This document shows, in pieces, positions 28,052-35,880 of a stretch of 64,000 bases of DNA; position 1 is the stretch's first letter; each line of letters begins with the position of its first letter. The DNA is taken from the NCBI GenBank assembly GCA_018261895.1, contig JAGTRT010000002.1:86462-150461 (forward strand), written 5' to 3'. A program made the position numbers and the translations under genes. The DNA is from Pseudomonadota bacterium (GTDB lineage: Bacteria > Pseudomonadota > Gammaproteobacteria > Burkholderiales > Rhodocyclaceae). The notes under the pieces were generated by a model. That model had not been told where the DNA came from. It did not search any database and saw nothing but the letters and a program-made list of their open reading frames with translations.

Positions 28052-28339
28052 TCAAGGATGCGCGATCGCATTTTCCGTAAAAAGGTATTCGCGCAACTGC
28101 CCGGAAAAGCGTTCGTCCTTGCGCTGAATCCACGCCAGAAGCATGGCGGCGTGCTCCTTCTCTTCATCGCGGTTGTGCTCGATGATGGCTTTCAGGTCCC
28201 TGTCCTGGCAGGCAGCGGCGCGCTGGTTGTACCAATCCACCGCCTCCAGTTCCTCCATCAGCGAAACCAGCGCGCGGTGCATGTCGCGGGTTTCGGCGGG
28301 CAATTCATCGACGGGTTCGTGATAACCGAGGCTCGACAT
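28052..28339 (-). CDS. Encapsulin-type ferritin-like protein (EncFtn), no targeting tail
   Basis: A 95-aa protein resembling encapsulated ferritin: two helices with the ferroxidase pattern MEELEAVDWYNQR and HNRDEEKEHAAMLLAWI, then REYLFTE. These proteins form annular decamers of dimers that oxidise Fe(II). ATG 28339 has AGGAG at 7 bp; an upstream TTG at 28363 is less likely. Known encapsulin cargo versions have a C-terminal extension with a loading peptide. This one stops shortly after the second helix (TENAIAHP), and no shell gene lies in the window, so it may act as a free ferroxidase. It lies between DUF883 and the c-di-GMP gene. Confidence 0.85.
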   Translation of the reverse strand: MSSLGYHEPVDELPAETRDMHRALVSLMEELEAVDWYNQRAAACQDRDLKAIIEHNRDEEKEHAAMLLAWIQRKDERFSGQLREYLFTENAIAHP

Positions 28340-28376
28340 CGTTGGCTCCTGACTGTTGCTCAAGGGCCAAATTCAA

Positions 28377-28655
28377 TCAGCGACGGCTGATCAGCGCGCC
28401 AATGACCACGCCCAACGCAGCAGCCAGACCGACAAAGCGCCACGGGTTGCCGCGCACGTAGTCATGGGTGGCCGTGGCCGCGCTGCAGGCTTTTTCGGAT
28501 ATCGCCCGCCGCGTGGCCGACAGTTCGTCGACGGCGCCATGCGCTGCATCCTTCAGCAAGTGGTCTGCCTTGCCCACCATGCCCTTGAAATCGGCGGTGA
28601 GGGTTTCCTTGGTGGTAGCGGTTGGGGCGGGTGTGGCAATGATGTCTGTCGTCAT
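28377..28655 (-). CDS. DUF883 (YqjD/ElaB-type) membrane protein
   Basis: A 92-aa protein with a long amphipathic helix (DFKGMVGKADHLLKDAAHG) and a C-terminal tail-anchor segment (FVGLAAALGVVIGALISRR), including the RGNPW motif before the membrane helix that is typical of YqjD/ElaB. E. coli relatives bind ribosomes at the inner membrane in stationary phase. ATG 28655 has AGGAG upstream. It heads the operon with the ferritin-like and GGDEF/EAL genes; operator S2 is 108 bp upstream. Confidence 0.88.
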   Translation of the reverse strand: MTTDIIATPAPTATTKETLTADFKGMVGKADHLLKDAAHGAVDELSATRRAISEKACSAATATHDYVRGNPWRFVGLAAALGVVIGALISRR

Positions 28656-28737
28656 GATTTCTCCTGGGTGGTCAATGGGATAAAGGGAGAGATCAAGGAG
28701 CGGTCCGTCCCGGCGCCGTTCCATGCCTCTGACACCC

Positions 28738-28806
28738 ATCATTGCGACGGGCCGAGGACGGGTCTGTGCGCTGGCGAACAGACCCTCCCCGGGACCTCCT
28801 TAAGAT
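28738..28806. promoter_or_regulatory. Operator S2, likely bidirectional
   Basis: TCTGTGCGCTGGCGAACAGA (28763-28782) sits inside a longer dyad, GGTCTGT with ACAGACC. On the + strand TAAGAT follows after 18 bp (28801-28806), about 50 bp before the DUF3309 gene. On the - strand AATGAT follows after 19 bp (28743-28738), toward DUF883. Confidence 0.72.
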
Positions 28807-28856
28807 GGGCGGCACGGCATGGGTCGTTGAAACACGGCAATACTGAGGAGAAAAAG

Positions 28857-29015
28857 ATGTCCCTGGGCACCATTCTGTTGATCGTTCTTGTCTTGTTATT
28901 GGTCGGCGCCATCCCGACGTGGCCGCACAGTCGCGGCTGGGGTTACGCACCGAGCGGCGGCATAGGCATGCTGCTTCTGATCCTGCTCATCCTTGTCCTG
29001 CTGGGCAAGATCTAA
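28857..29015 (+). CDS. DUF3309 small hydrophobic protein
   Basis: A 52-aa protein with two membrane segments around a conserved PTWPHSRGWGY loop, matching DUF3309 proteins that are widespread in stress operons. ATG 28857 has GAGGAG upstream. It is the first gene of a unit with the BON lipoprotein and a 95-aa coiled-coil protein, preceded by operator S2. Function is unknown. Confidence 0.88.
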   Translation: MSLGTILLIVLVLLLVGAIPTWPHSRGWGYAPSGGIGMLLLILLILVLLGKI

Positions 29016-29044
29016 CCCTGAAAACCTCTCTGGAGAATCAATTC

Positions 29045-29464
29045 ATGACCCTAAGCAAAAACACACTGATCACCCTATCAATATTCGCCGCACTGGGACT
29101 GGCTGCCTGCGACAAACCCGGAACGGCCCAACAGGCCGGAAAAAAGCTGGATCAGGTAGCCAGCGATACGGAAAAGAAGATTGGCCAGACCGTCGACAAG
29201 GCCGAGAACAAGATCAGCGAACAAGGCACCAAGACAGCCCAGGCCTGGGACGACACTGAAATCACCGCCAAGGTCAAGACCGAGATCTTTCGGGAACCCG
29301 GCGTGAGTTCGATGCAGATCAGTGTCGACACCAAGAACGGTGTGGTCACGCTGACCGGCACCGTCGATACGAAAGCCAACAGCGACAAGGCGAAGATGAG
29401 CGCCATGGCCGTCAATGGCGTCAAGGACGTGATCAACCAGCTCGTGATCACCCCTCCCAAGTAA
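29045..29464 (+). CDS. BON-domain lipoprotein with N-terminal helix
   Basis: A 139-aa lipoprotein: signal ending LAAC, then an amphipathic KLDQVASDTEKKIGQTVDKAE stretch like the 65-aa lipoprotein at 50795, and a BON domain (about residues 70-137, DDTEITAKVKTEIF and VVTLTGTV). It probably acts at the outer membrane/periplasm in envelope stress. It starts 29 bp after the DUF3309 gene and is cotranscribed. Confidence 0.9.
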   Translation: MTLSKNTLITLSIFAALGLAACDKPGTAQQAGKKLDQVASDTEKKIGQTVDKAENKISEQGTKTAQAWDDTEITAKVKTEIFREPGVSSMQISVDTKNGVVTLTGTVDTKANSDKAKMSAMAVNGVKDVINQLVITPPK

Positions 29465-29486
29465 AACCCCTACCGAGGAAAATGAC

Positions 29487-29774
29487 ATGGAACAGCACCA
29501 CGCATACAAGGAAAGAATGGGCGCCCAACTCAAGGAGTGGAGTGCCCAGATCAACCTGCTGGAAACCCGGATGGATCACTTCACCGCTGAAATGAAAATC
29601 ATGCGGGCCGAAGAGATTCAGGCCTTGCGCGCCAAACAGCACGCTGCCGCCGACAAGATGAAGGAACTCGGCAAGGCCAGCGGCGAGGCCTGGGATCAGG
29701 TCAGAATCACCGCCGACAAGATGTGGGATGACCTCAAGGCCGGAATGACCGACGCTCAGTCGAAATTCAAGTAA
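29487..29774 (+). CDS. 95-aa coiled-coil protein
   Basis: A soluble, charged helical protein (MEQHHAYKERMGAQLKEW, heptads through residues 15-75, then WDQVRITADKMWDDLK) without signal peptide or cysteines. It resembles short coiled-coil proteins that accompany BON and CsbD genes but I cannot name a family. A GAGGAAAA site precedes the ATG, and a strong terminator follows. Confidence 0.75.
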   Translation: MEQHHAYKERMGAQLKEWSAQINLLETRMDHFTAEMKIMRAEEIQALRAKQHAAADKMKELGKASGEAWDQVRITADKMWDDLKAGMTDAQSKFK

Positions 29775-29785
29775 GCACGAAACAC

Positions 29786-29806
29786 GGCGCCTGCGGGCGC
29801 CTTTTT
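29786..29806 (+). terminator. Terminator of the DUF3309-BON operon
   Basis: GGCGCC, loop TGCG, GGCGCC followed by five Ts, directly after the 95-aa gene. Confidence 0.9.
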
Positions 29807-29868
29807 ATCGTCCACAAGCCAGCAATGGACAAGCTTGCTGGCGCTCCCCATCGAAACGAGGGAAGACC

Positions 29869-30867
29869 ATGCGCAAACAACTGACTGTCCTCGGCATATT
29901 GCTCCACTTCGCGCTGCCGGCGCCGGCCCAGGTCAGCTTCGGCTTCGGGTTCCAGAGCGACAACATCAGCATCAGCCTGTCGAGCTATCCAAATCTGGTC
30001 CGCGTGCCGGGTTACCCCGTGTATTACGCAGCCGGACTGAACTCGAACTATTTCTTCTACGACGGCCTGTACTGGGTTTTCGAGACGGATCGCTGGTACT
30101 CGAGCTCGTGGTACAACGGACCGTGGATGATGGTCGATCCGGCCTTCATTCCGGTCTACCTCCTGCAGGTTCCGGTACGTTATTACCGCCGTCCGCCCTC
30201 CTTTTTCGTCGGCTGGCAAGCCAATTCATCCCCGCGCTGGAACGAGCACTGGGGCGACGACTGGGCCCGCCAGCGCAGCGGCTGGGATCGCCGGAACCGC
30301 CAGGCCATGCCTGCGCCAGCCCCGCTGCCGACGTATCAGCGCCAATATGCCGGGGATCGTTACCCGTCGGCAGAACGGCAGTCGGAACTGCAGAACCGGA
30401 ACTATCGCCACGATGCGCGTGATCCGCTGGTACGCCGGCAATCACGGGAATCGCCGCGACAAAACCTGCAGCCCGACGCCCCTCGCCACGAGCCGGCGAA
30501 AGTTTCGCCCAGAGGCCACGCCGCCCCGGCTGCAGAGCGACAACGTCCGGCCTCGCCTGCCTTGATCAAAGAGAAGGAGCCTACGATCACCCCGCAAGCG
30601 CCGAACCGGCAACGGGGACAGGATGGCAGGGAGGCAGAACGCCAGCAGCAGGCGGCACCGCGAACCGAGGAACGCTCCGCTCCGCGGGCCATGCCGCAAG
30701 TTCAGCAGGATAGGCCCATGCGCCCGCAGCCGGAGTCGAATCGGCAGCATGGTGGCACGCAGCCCAATGAGGAGCGCTCTGCGCCTCGCTCGGCGGACCC
30801 CGGACAGCGGGGGCCGCAACGTGATAACGCTGATGAGCGGGGACAGGGTCGGGGACGCAGGGAATAG
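29869..30867 (+). CDS. Secreted Arg/Pro/Gln-rich repeat protein
   Basis: A 332-aa exported protein: signal peptide ending APAQ, a conserved aromatic N-terminal domain (about residues 40-110, VPGYPVYYA, NYFFYDGLYWVF, SSWYNGPW, PVRYYRRPP) seen in many betaproteobacterial hypothetical proteins, then a long low-complexity tail (about 130-332) rich in R, P, Q and E. No catalytic motif is evident, and the tail suggests a cell-surface or nucleic-acid/polymer-binding role. No stress operator was found directly upstream. Confidence 0.72.
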   Translation: MRKQLTVLGILLHFALPAPAQVSFGFGFQSDNISISLSSYPNLVRVPGYPVYYAAGLNSNYFFYDGLYWVFETDRWYSSSWYNGPWMMVDPAFIPVYLLQVPVRYYRRPPSFFVGWQANSSPRWNEHWGDDWARQRSGWDRRNRQAMPAPAPLPTYQRQYAGDRYPSAERQSELQNRNYRHDARDPLVRRQSRESPRQNLQPDAPRHEPAKVSPRGHAAPAAERQRPASPALIKEKEPTITPQAPNRQRGQDGREAERQQQAAPRTEERSAPRAMPQVQQDRPMRPQPESNRQHGGTQPNEERSAPRSADPGQRGPQRDNADERGQGRGRRE

Positions 30868-30884
30868 CCCCGCGACGTGCATCG

Positions 30885-30911
30885 GGCGCCTGGGTCGATG
30901 ACCCAGCGCGC
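30885..30911. terminator. Hairpin between converging genes
   Basis: CTGGGTC, loop GAT, GACCCAG (30890-30906), extended by flanking GC-rich bases, lies between the Arg-rich gene and the converging small membrane-protein gene. No long T-run, so termination is likely but not certain. Confidence 0.6.
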
Positions 30912-30929
30912 ACGATCACGAGAAAATGA

Positions 30930-31079
30930 TCAAAGCGGACTGCGCCCCTGGATCACCCGCAACAGGATGACGACGAGGGCAATCACCAGAAGGACGTGAA
31001 TAAAGCCACCGAGGGTATAGGACGTAACAAGCCCCAGAAGCCAGAGGATGACCAGTACAACTGCAACGGTATAGAGCAT
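30930..31079 (-). CDS. lmo0937-family small membrane protein
   Basis: A 49-aa protein starting MLYTVAVVLVILWLLGLVTS and ending VVILLRVIQGRSPL, with two membrane segments around a TLGGFIHVLL core. This matches the widespread lmo0937 family, usually found beside stress genes. ATG 31079 is preceded by GGGAGAATTCC. It is too short to stand out in routine calling. Function is unknown. Confidence 0.85.
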   Translation of the reverse strand: MLYTVAVVLVILWLLGLVTSYTLGGFIHVLLVIALVVILLRVIQGRSPL

Positions 31080-31193
31080 GGAATTCTCCCTTTATTCTCC
31101 GCGTGGAGCGTTTCACTCATGGCCACGACATGCGAGCCGCGTGGCCGCGAACTTCCCGGGCCGACCTGCCACCTGGGCAGGCCTGCCGGGCAA

Positions 31194-31757
31194 TCAGCGC
31201 TTGATGCGACTGATCTTGGTACCTTCGATGCTCAGGCTGGCCATCAGCCCCTGCTGGTCGAAGATGAAGGCGTAGGCGTCATCCTTGAGCGTCGATGTCG
31301 ATAGATTCTTGGCGATGCCTTCATTGACGACGACCACGCTCGGGCCGACACCGAATTCCCAGCCCTTCGAGCTATCGAGGTATTTGACGGCCTTGTCGCT
31401 CATGAGGAAAACCACGTAGCCGTAGGATTCCGCGCCAGCCTGCCAACCCCAGGATGCGGATACGGAATTGAAATAGCCGGCCTGTTTGCCACCCCTGTTC
31501 AGTACGCCTTCACCGTAGCTGCCGCCAAAGACCAGCCCGGCCTTGAGGATCTTCGGAAAGACGAGGATCCCCTTGGCCTTCTTGGAAAGGTTTTCGGCAA
31601 CCGGGTTGCTCTTGTACAAGGTCTGCAGTGCCTGGGCGGCGTCCTGGTCTAGGTCTTCCGCACTCGCGGCGATGGCCTGGCTGCTCAATGCACCCATTGA
31701 AAAGGCGGCTGCGGTGACGAGAAGCATGTTTTTCAAAACGTGACGTCTGGTAGTCAT
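31194..31757 (-). CDS. SYLF-domain lipid-binding protein
   Basis: A 187-aa exported protein: signal peptide ending QAIA-A with a twin-arginine-like RRH start, then the bacterial SYLF (BPSL1445-like) domain with AKGILVFPKILKAGLVFGGSYGEGVL and GWQAGAESYGYVVFLM. SYLF domains bind phosphoinositides in eukaryotes; the bacterial role is unclear. I chose ATG 31757 over an upstream in-frame ATG at 31811. Operator S3 and a possible second copy lie upstream. Confidence 0.9.
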   Translation of the reverse strand: MTTRRHVLKNMLLVTAAAFSMGALSSQAIAASAEDLDQDAAQALQTLYKSNPVAENLSKKAKGILVFPKILKAGLVFGGSYGEGVLNRGGKQAGYFNSVSASWGWQAGAESYGYVVFLMSDKAVKYLDSSKGWEFGVGPSVVVVNEGIAKNLSTSTLKDDAYAFIFDQQGLMASLSIEGTKISRIKR

Positions 31758-31860
31758 GGTCTTGTCCTGTCTCTGATAGATGTGAAAGAAGATTGCGTTC
31801 ATCGACACCATGGCGAGCGCGACGATATTCTCTCGGGCGGGTCACTGGCATTGATGGCTC

Positions 31861-31905
31861 AGAATAGGAGCAAGACCATGGTGAAACTGTTCGCTGGCAC
31901 ACATA
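31861..31905 (-). promoter_or_regulatory. Operator-promoter S3 for the SYLF gene
   Basis: On the minus strand TATGTGTGCCAGCGAACAGT (31905-31886) is followed after exactly 19 bp by TATTCT (31866-31861), about 104 bp before the SYLF start. Confidence 0.72.
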
Positions 31906-31925
31906 GACTGGCCGTGCACCAGCCG

Positions 31926-31945
31926 GATCGGCGCTGGCCCACATA
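31926..31945 (-). promoter_or_regulatory. Possible second operator S3b upstream of SYLF
   Basis: TATGTGGGCCAGCGCCGATC on the minus strand resembles the operator and lies 40 bp upstream of S3, nearly four helical turns. No convincing -10 box follows at 19 bp, so if real it is an auxiliary site. Confidence 0.4.
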
Positions 31946-32011
31946 TGCAAACGCCATTCATGGCTTTGCGGCATTTCAACGGATAGCAGCCAAGCGCTCC
32001 CGGGCTGCGAA

Positions 32012-33043
32012 CTAGTCGGCCGTGCGGGCAAATTGCCTGGCGATGAAGGTCCAGATCATTCGTGACGCATCCGGGCCCCTGGGGTCACTGAACGGCTGCC
32101 CCGACGCCCCACCGCTCCAGGCGTGGCCAAGGCGTTCGACCGCACAGAGCGTGGCGACCAGACGGCCGCTTTTTCGATAATCGGTGATGGTCGCTGCATA
32201 TCGCGCGCCGCGCTGCACCCGACGCGGTTTGCCGGCGCTGGCGCCGACCCGTTCGCCCCAGCGCAGGGCGGCCTCGGCACCATTCCCCGGCGCCACGACG
32301 TGATCGGCCGCACCGTGTATGACCAGCAAGGCCGGCAGCCGGACATCGGCTGCAACGGCCGGGAGCGGCGAGGTCGTCACGCTTTGGCCGAACATCGCCT
32401 TGATGGCGCTGGCCGAGGAATGCGCGACACCCGGCGCAATTCCCGAATGCATGGCAATGGCGCGAAAGCGTTCGGGATGATGCGTCGCCAGCAATACCGC
32501 CATCCCCGCCCCGGCCGAGATGCCCGCCAGGGCAACCCGGTTGCGGTCGACCGCTTGGGTCAGGCAAATCTGCTCGATGGCCGCGCTGATCGAATTGGCC
32601 TCGGCCTGCGCCCTGCCGGTGCGGGTGTCGTACCAGTTCCAGCAGCCCTGAACGTTCGACAGGCGGTCCTGCTCGGGGTAGAGGACAAAAAAGCGTTCAC
32701 GCGCCGCAATCGTATTCATCCGGCTGCTGGCAGCCAGCGCTTCGGCATCCTGCCCGCAACCGTGCAACATGACGAGCAAAGGCAGCGCCTCGTTGCGCCG
32801 CATGCCGGGCGGTTTATAGAGCCAATAGCGGCGCGGACCGGCGGCACCGATGGCAATACCCTTCGTCCAGTTGGCCGACGGCGCCATTGCTTTCCTGGCT
32901 GGCTTGCTTTTGAGCGACAGCGGTGCGGCGCGCAAGCCGTCCTTGATCGCCTTGGTGCCGACACGCATGGCCGTTCGCGTCATGCTTTTCAGGGCGCTTT
33001 GAAAGGACCTGCTCCAGCCCGCATTTCGTCTTCGCCTTGCCAT
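32012..33043 (-). CDS. PHB-depolymerase family esterase
   Basis: A 343-aa alpha/beta hydrolase of the PHB depolymerase esterase family: oxyanion motif VMLHGCGQD, nucleophile GISAGAGM, acid HGAADHVV and His in LGHAWSGG. The N-terminus is basic (MARRRRNAGWSRSFQ) with no classical signal peptide, as in intracellular PHB/oligomer esterases. A substrate cannot be fixed from sequence; short-chain polyesters or feruloyl-type esters are possible. It diverges from CsbD. Confidence 0.88.
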   Translation of the reverse strand: MARRRRNAGWSRSFQSALKSMTRTAMRVGTKAIKDGLRAAPLSLKSKPARKAMAPSANWTKGIAIGAAGPRRYWLYKPPGMRRNEALPLLVMLHGCGQDAEALAASSRMNTIAARERFFVLYPEQDRLSNVQGCWNWYDTRTGRAQAEANSISAAIEQICLTQAVDRNRVALAGISAGAGMAVLLATHHPERFRAIAMHSGIAPGVAHSSASAIKAMFGQSVTTSPLPAVAADVRLPALLVIHGAADHVVAPGNGAEAALRWGERVGASAGKPRRVQRGARYAATITDYRKSGRLVATLCAVERLGHAWSGGASGQPFSDPRGPDASRMIWTFIARQFARTAD

Positions 33044-33110
33044 TTCAACCCCCTGGGACCGCTGCGATCTGTCGCCCGATTATCCAGGCAAGGCAACGCA
33101 TGACTCTGTC

Positions 33111-33122
33111 TGTTCGCGAACA
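33111..33122. promoter_or_regulatory. 12-bp perfect palindrome TGTTCGCGAACA
   Basis: A perfect dyad made of the operator half-site GCGAACA in both orientations, overlapping at the centre, 19 bp upstream of operator S4 and 68 bp from the esterase start. Spacing differs from the other operators, so it could be a variant or unrelated site. Confidence 0.4.
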
Positions 33123-33140
33123 TTGTCCAGCCCCGTTCGT

Positions 33141-33185
33141 TATGCGTGCCAGCGTACCGATTGCCGGCGCCACCTTGCCTAATCT
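33141..33185 (+). promoter_or_regulatory. Operator-promoter S4 for csbD
   Basis: TATGCGTGCCAGCGTACCGA (33141-33160) is followed after exactly 19 bp by TAATCT (33180-33185), 69 bp before the CsbD start. Confidence 0.72.
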
Positions 33186-33254
33186 TCGCATCACGGATGC
33201 CGGATCGCAGTTCCGACCCCCGTCCCCCCATGTTTCAACACTCAGGAGAAAACC

Positions 33255-33440
33255 ATGAACAAAGATCAAGCCAAGGGTCGTATTGAAGAAGCCAAGGGCA
33301 AAGTCAAGGAAGTCGCCGGCAACCTTGTCGGCGACGATGAACTTGAACTCAAGGGCAAGCTTCAGAAGTCCGGCGGCAAGGCCCAGGCTGCCTATGGCGA
33401 CCTGAAGGAAGACATCAAGGACGCCAGCAAGGGCAAGTAA
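33255..33440 (+). CDS. CsbD family stress protein
   Basis: A 61-aa hydrophilic protein of the CsbD family: MNKDQAKGRIEEAKGKVKEV, VGDDELELKGKLQKSGGKAQ and a KEDIKDA end. CsbD-like proteins are strongly induced in stationary phase and osmotic stress; their molecular role is unknown. AGGAG precedes the ATG. Operator S4 lies upstream, and a PRC-barrel gene follows 59 bp later. Confidence 0.95.
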   Translation: MNKDQAKGRIEEAKGKVKEVAGNLVGDDELELKGKLQKSGGKAQAAYGDLKEDIKDASKGK

Positions 33441-33499
33441 GCAGGCCGCCACAGATTTTCCGCACGCAGCCAGTCCCCACCCAAATTCAGGAGTAGAAA

Positions 33500-33883
33500 A
33501 TGACCCAAATCATCCATTCGGAACTCACCACCACCGGCCAGCCCGCCTCCAGGTTGCTCAGCGCCAGTACGCTCGCAGCCGACGACGTCTACAACCCGAA
33601 AGGCGAAAAGCTCGGCAGCATCAAGGAGCTCATGCTCAACATCAATAGCGGCAAGGTTTGTTATGCCGTCATGTCCTTCGGCGGCTTTCTCAGCCTGGGC
33701 GAAAAACTGTTTGCCGTACCGTGGGGCGCCCTGACCGTCGACACCGACAACCAGCGCTTTGTCATGGATACTGACGAAGAGCGCCTGAAGACTGCACCCG
33801 GGTTCGATGCCGACAAATGGCCCAACATGGCCGATTCGACCTGGGAAAAGAACGTCAACACCTACTACGGCATGCCCCTCTGA
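33500..33883 (+). CDS. PRC-barrel domain protein
   Basis: A 127-aa protein with a PRC-barrel (about residues 18-100: SASTLAADDVYNPKGEKLG, CYAVMSFGGFLSLGEKLFAVPW). PRC-barrels occur in RimM and in photosynthetic reaction centre H subunits. This stand-alone type is common among stress genes with CsbD and is thought to mediate protein or RNA contacts. AGGAG precedes the ATG. A long imperfect hairpin (about 33905-33944) follows, without a T-run. Confidence 0.88.
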   Translation: MTQIIHSELTTTGQPASRLLSASTLAADDVYNPKGEKLGSIKELMLNINSGKVCYAVMSFGGFLSLGEKLFAVPWGALTVDTDNQRFVMDTDEERLKTAPGFDADKWPNMADSTWEKNVNTYYGMPL

Positions 33884-34010
33884 ACCCGATCCCGTCCGGC
33901 AGGCCGCCTGGCAAGCCTGATACAGAGGCCTTGCCGGGCGGGATGGTGGCGGTTAGGGCATCCCATGCCATGATCCGCCATTCCTTGCCACCCGCCGACC
34001 GACTCCACCC

Positions 34011-34739
34011 ATGATCGAACCGCTCCTGCTCACCGCCGCCCGCATCTCGACCTTCAACGACAAGATGCTGCTGACCAACGCCAGCGGCTTTTTCTTCGAA
34101 CGCGGCGAACGGCTGTTCCTGGTCACCAGCCGCCACGTACTGTTCGGCAAGACCTGCAAGCATTTCCCGACCCGGATCGAGATCGAGTTGCACACCAATG
34201 CAGCCAATATCGCCGAATCGACGGGTTTTTCCATTCCGCTCTACCGCGACGGCAAAAGCCTGTGGCGTCAGGGCATGGATGCCGCCGGTGAAATCGACGT
34301 CGGCGTCATCGAAATCGATCGCCATGCCCTGCCCAAGGCAGCGGTTTATCGGGCCTTCAGCCCGCAACATCTGCTGAGCAGCCTCGATCAGGTCGAGGTC
34401 GGCTCATCCCTCCTCATCGTCGGCTTTCCGCTTGGCTTCCATGACGCCCTGCACCACACACCGGTCGTGCGCCATGCCATCATCGCCTCGTCGTTCGGCC
34501 TGCGTTTTCAGGGCGAAGGCTTCTTCCTGACCGATGCCCGCACCCATCGCGGCAGCAGCGGTGCGCCGGTGGTCATGCGCATTGCCGAAAAGACGCCGGG
34601 GCATGGCGATCTGCCGTGGATGCTGCTCGGCATTCACTCGGCCCGCTTCGATGTCGGCGATCGCGACCTGAAGGAAGATGAAGCTCTGGGCCTGAATGGC
34701 GCCTGGTACGCCGACATCCTGCTCAAGCTGACGGAGTAA
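34011..34739 (+). CDS. Trypsin-like serine protease, cytoplasmic
   Basis: A 242-aa chymotrypsin-fold protease: catalytic His in LVTSRHVLFG, Asp in EIDVGVIEID and Ser in THRGSSGAPVV, in that order at residues about 44, 95 and 184. There is no signal peptide, PDZ domain or membrane anchor, so it differs from DegP-type enzymes. The first residues place it near the 'trypsin-like peptidase domain' group. Its 3' end overlaps the converging transaldolase by 17 nt. A separate promoter was not identified. Confidence 0.85.
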   Translation: MIEPLLLTAARISTFNDKMLLTNASGFFFERGERLFLVTSRHVLFGKTCKHFPTRIEIELHTNAANIAESTGFSIPLYRDGKSLWRQGMDAAGEIDVGVIEIDRHALPKAAVYRAFSPQHLLSSLDQVEVGSSLLIVGFPLGFHDALHHTPVVRHAIIASSFGLRFQGEGFFLTDARTHRGSSGAPVVMRIAEKTPGHGDLPWMLLGIHSARFDVGDRDLKEDEALGLNGAWYADILLKLTE

Positions 34740-35880
34740 GCCGGGCCCCGCCGGGATGCTCATGCAGAACGGGGTCTTCTGGCGCCGTCAGGCCCTGCAG
34801 GATATGGCGATAGGCCTCGGCAAACGAGCGGACGCCGTCGAGTTGCAGGCTTTCGCCCACCCGGTTGAGATCGATGCCCAGCGCCAGCAATGCCTGGATG
34901 TGGTGCCGGGCGTCTTCCAGCCCTTCCTGCAGGGTATCGGCGGCCAGCCCGTGGTTCCGGAATGCGGCCAGCGTGGTCTCGGGCATGGTGTTGATGCTGC
35001 CCAGACCGATCAGCGGCTCGACGTAAATCAGGTCGCTGTACGCCGGGTTCTTGCTGCCGGTGCTCGCCCAGAGCGGCGTCTGCGGTCGAATGCCGGCCAG
35101 ACGCAGGAGCGCGAAATCAGGCCCCTGGAAAACCTCCCGATAGCGGCCATGGCAACATTTGGCCAGGGCGATTCCGGTTCGCCCGCAGAGACGGGCGGCA
35201 TGCAGGGTACCCAGATCGGTCAGGAAGGTATCGACCGCGGTATCGACGCGGCTCAGGAAAATGCTGGCCACTGAGCGCAGGTGCCGCGCCTGGCCGCCGC
35301 TTTCGAGCCAGCGCATGGCGCCGAGCAGATAGCTCTGGAGTACGGCTTCGTATTGTTCGAGCGAAAAGATCAGGGTGACGTTCACGGAGATGCCTTCGAC
35401 GGTCAACCGGAAAAAAGCCTCAATTCCGGAATCCGTGGCGGGCACCTTGATCAGGACATTGTCGCAACCGACCTGGCGATACAGCCGGCGAGCCGCGACG
35501 ACGGTCGCGTCGGCATCGTTGGCCAGGGCCGGTGAGACTTCCAGGCTGACATAGCCAACCTCGCCCCGGCTTTCCCGGAAAGCCGGCAGCAACATGGCGC
35601 AGGCTGCCCGGATGTCGGCGATGACCAGCGATTCGTAGCAGGCCTCGGCATCCAGCCCGGCGCTGCGCAGCCGTTCCAGATCCTCGCGGTAGTAAGTGCC
35701 GTTGGCGATGGCTTTCTCGAAAATCGCCGGATTCGAGGTCACGCCATCGACGCCATCCTCGTTGATGAGGCGTTGCAGGCCGCCTTCACGCAGCAGCGTG
35801 CGCGACAGGTTGTCGAGCCAGATGTGCTGGCCGATGGCCTTGAGTGCGAGCAAGGGGTTGGTGCTGACGGACTTTTTCAT
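34723..35880 (-). CDS. tal: Transaldolase
   Basis: Transaldolase moves dihydroxyacetone units between sedoheptulose 7-phosphate and glyceraldehyde 3-phosphate in the pentose phosphate pathway. The 385-aa protein has [23 protein letters not shown], the Schiff-base lysine in [10 protein letters not shown] and [14 protein letters not shown] 35880 overlaps the phosphoketolase stop by 4 nt and is preferred over an upstream ATG. Bases 35397-35431 contain a copy of the dispersed repeat, in frame as FFRLTVEG, replacing a less hydrophobic stretch in typical relatives. It is last in ORF59-cbpA-cbpM-xfp-tal. Confidence 0.93.
   Translation of the reverse strand: MKKSVSTNPLLALKAIGQHIWLDNLSRTLLREGGLQRLINEDGVDGVTSNPAIFEKAIANGTYYREDLERLRSAGLDAEACYESLVIADIRAACAMLLPAFRESRGEVGYVSLEVSPALANDADATVVAARRLYRQVGCDNVLIKVPATDSGIEAFFRLTVEGISVNVTLIFSLEQYEAVLQSYLLGAMRWLESGGQARHLRSVASIFLSRVDTAVDTFLTDLGTLHAARLCGRTGIALAKCCHGRYREVFQGPDFALLRLAGIRPQTPLWASTGSKNPAYSDLIYVEPLIGLGSINTMPETTLAAFRNHGLAADTLQEGLEDARHHIQALLALGIDLNRVGESLQLDGVRSFAEAYRHILQGLTAPEDPVLHEHPGGARLTPSA
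35397..35431 (+). repeat. Dispersed 38-bp repeat, copy R3 (inside tal)
   Basis: GACGGTCAACCGGAAAAAAG is identical to R2 over 19 bases, followed by a diverged CCTCAATTCCGGAAT. It is antisense and in frame in the transaldolase gene. Confidence 0.7.

Noticed and set aside
29812..29845. Inverted GCCAGCA/TGCTGGC before the Arg-rich exported protein
   Set aside because: It resembles operator letters but the arms are 11 bp apart and no -10 follows; more likely a simple stem near the preceding terminator.
31080..31194. Possible operator upstream of the lmo0937-family gene
   Set aside because: A GTTCGCGGCCACGCGG stretch is GC-rich but lacks the dyad spacing and a -10 hexamer at the expected distance.
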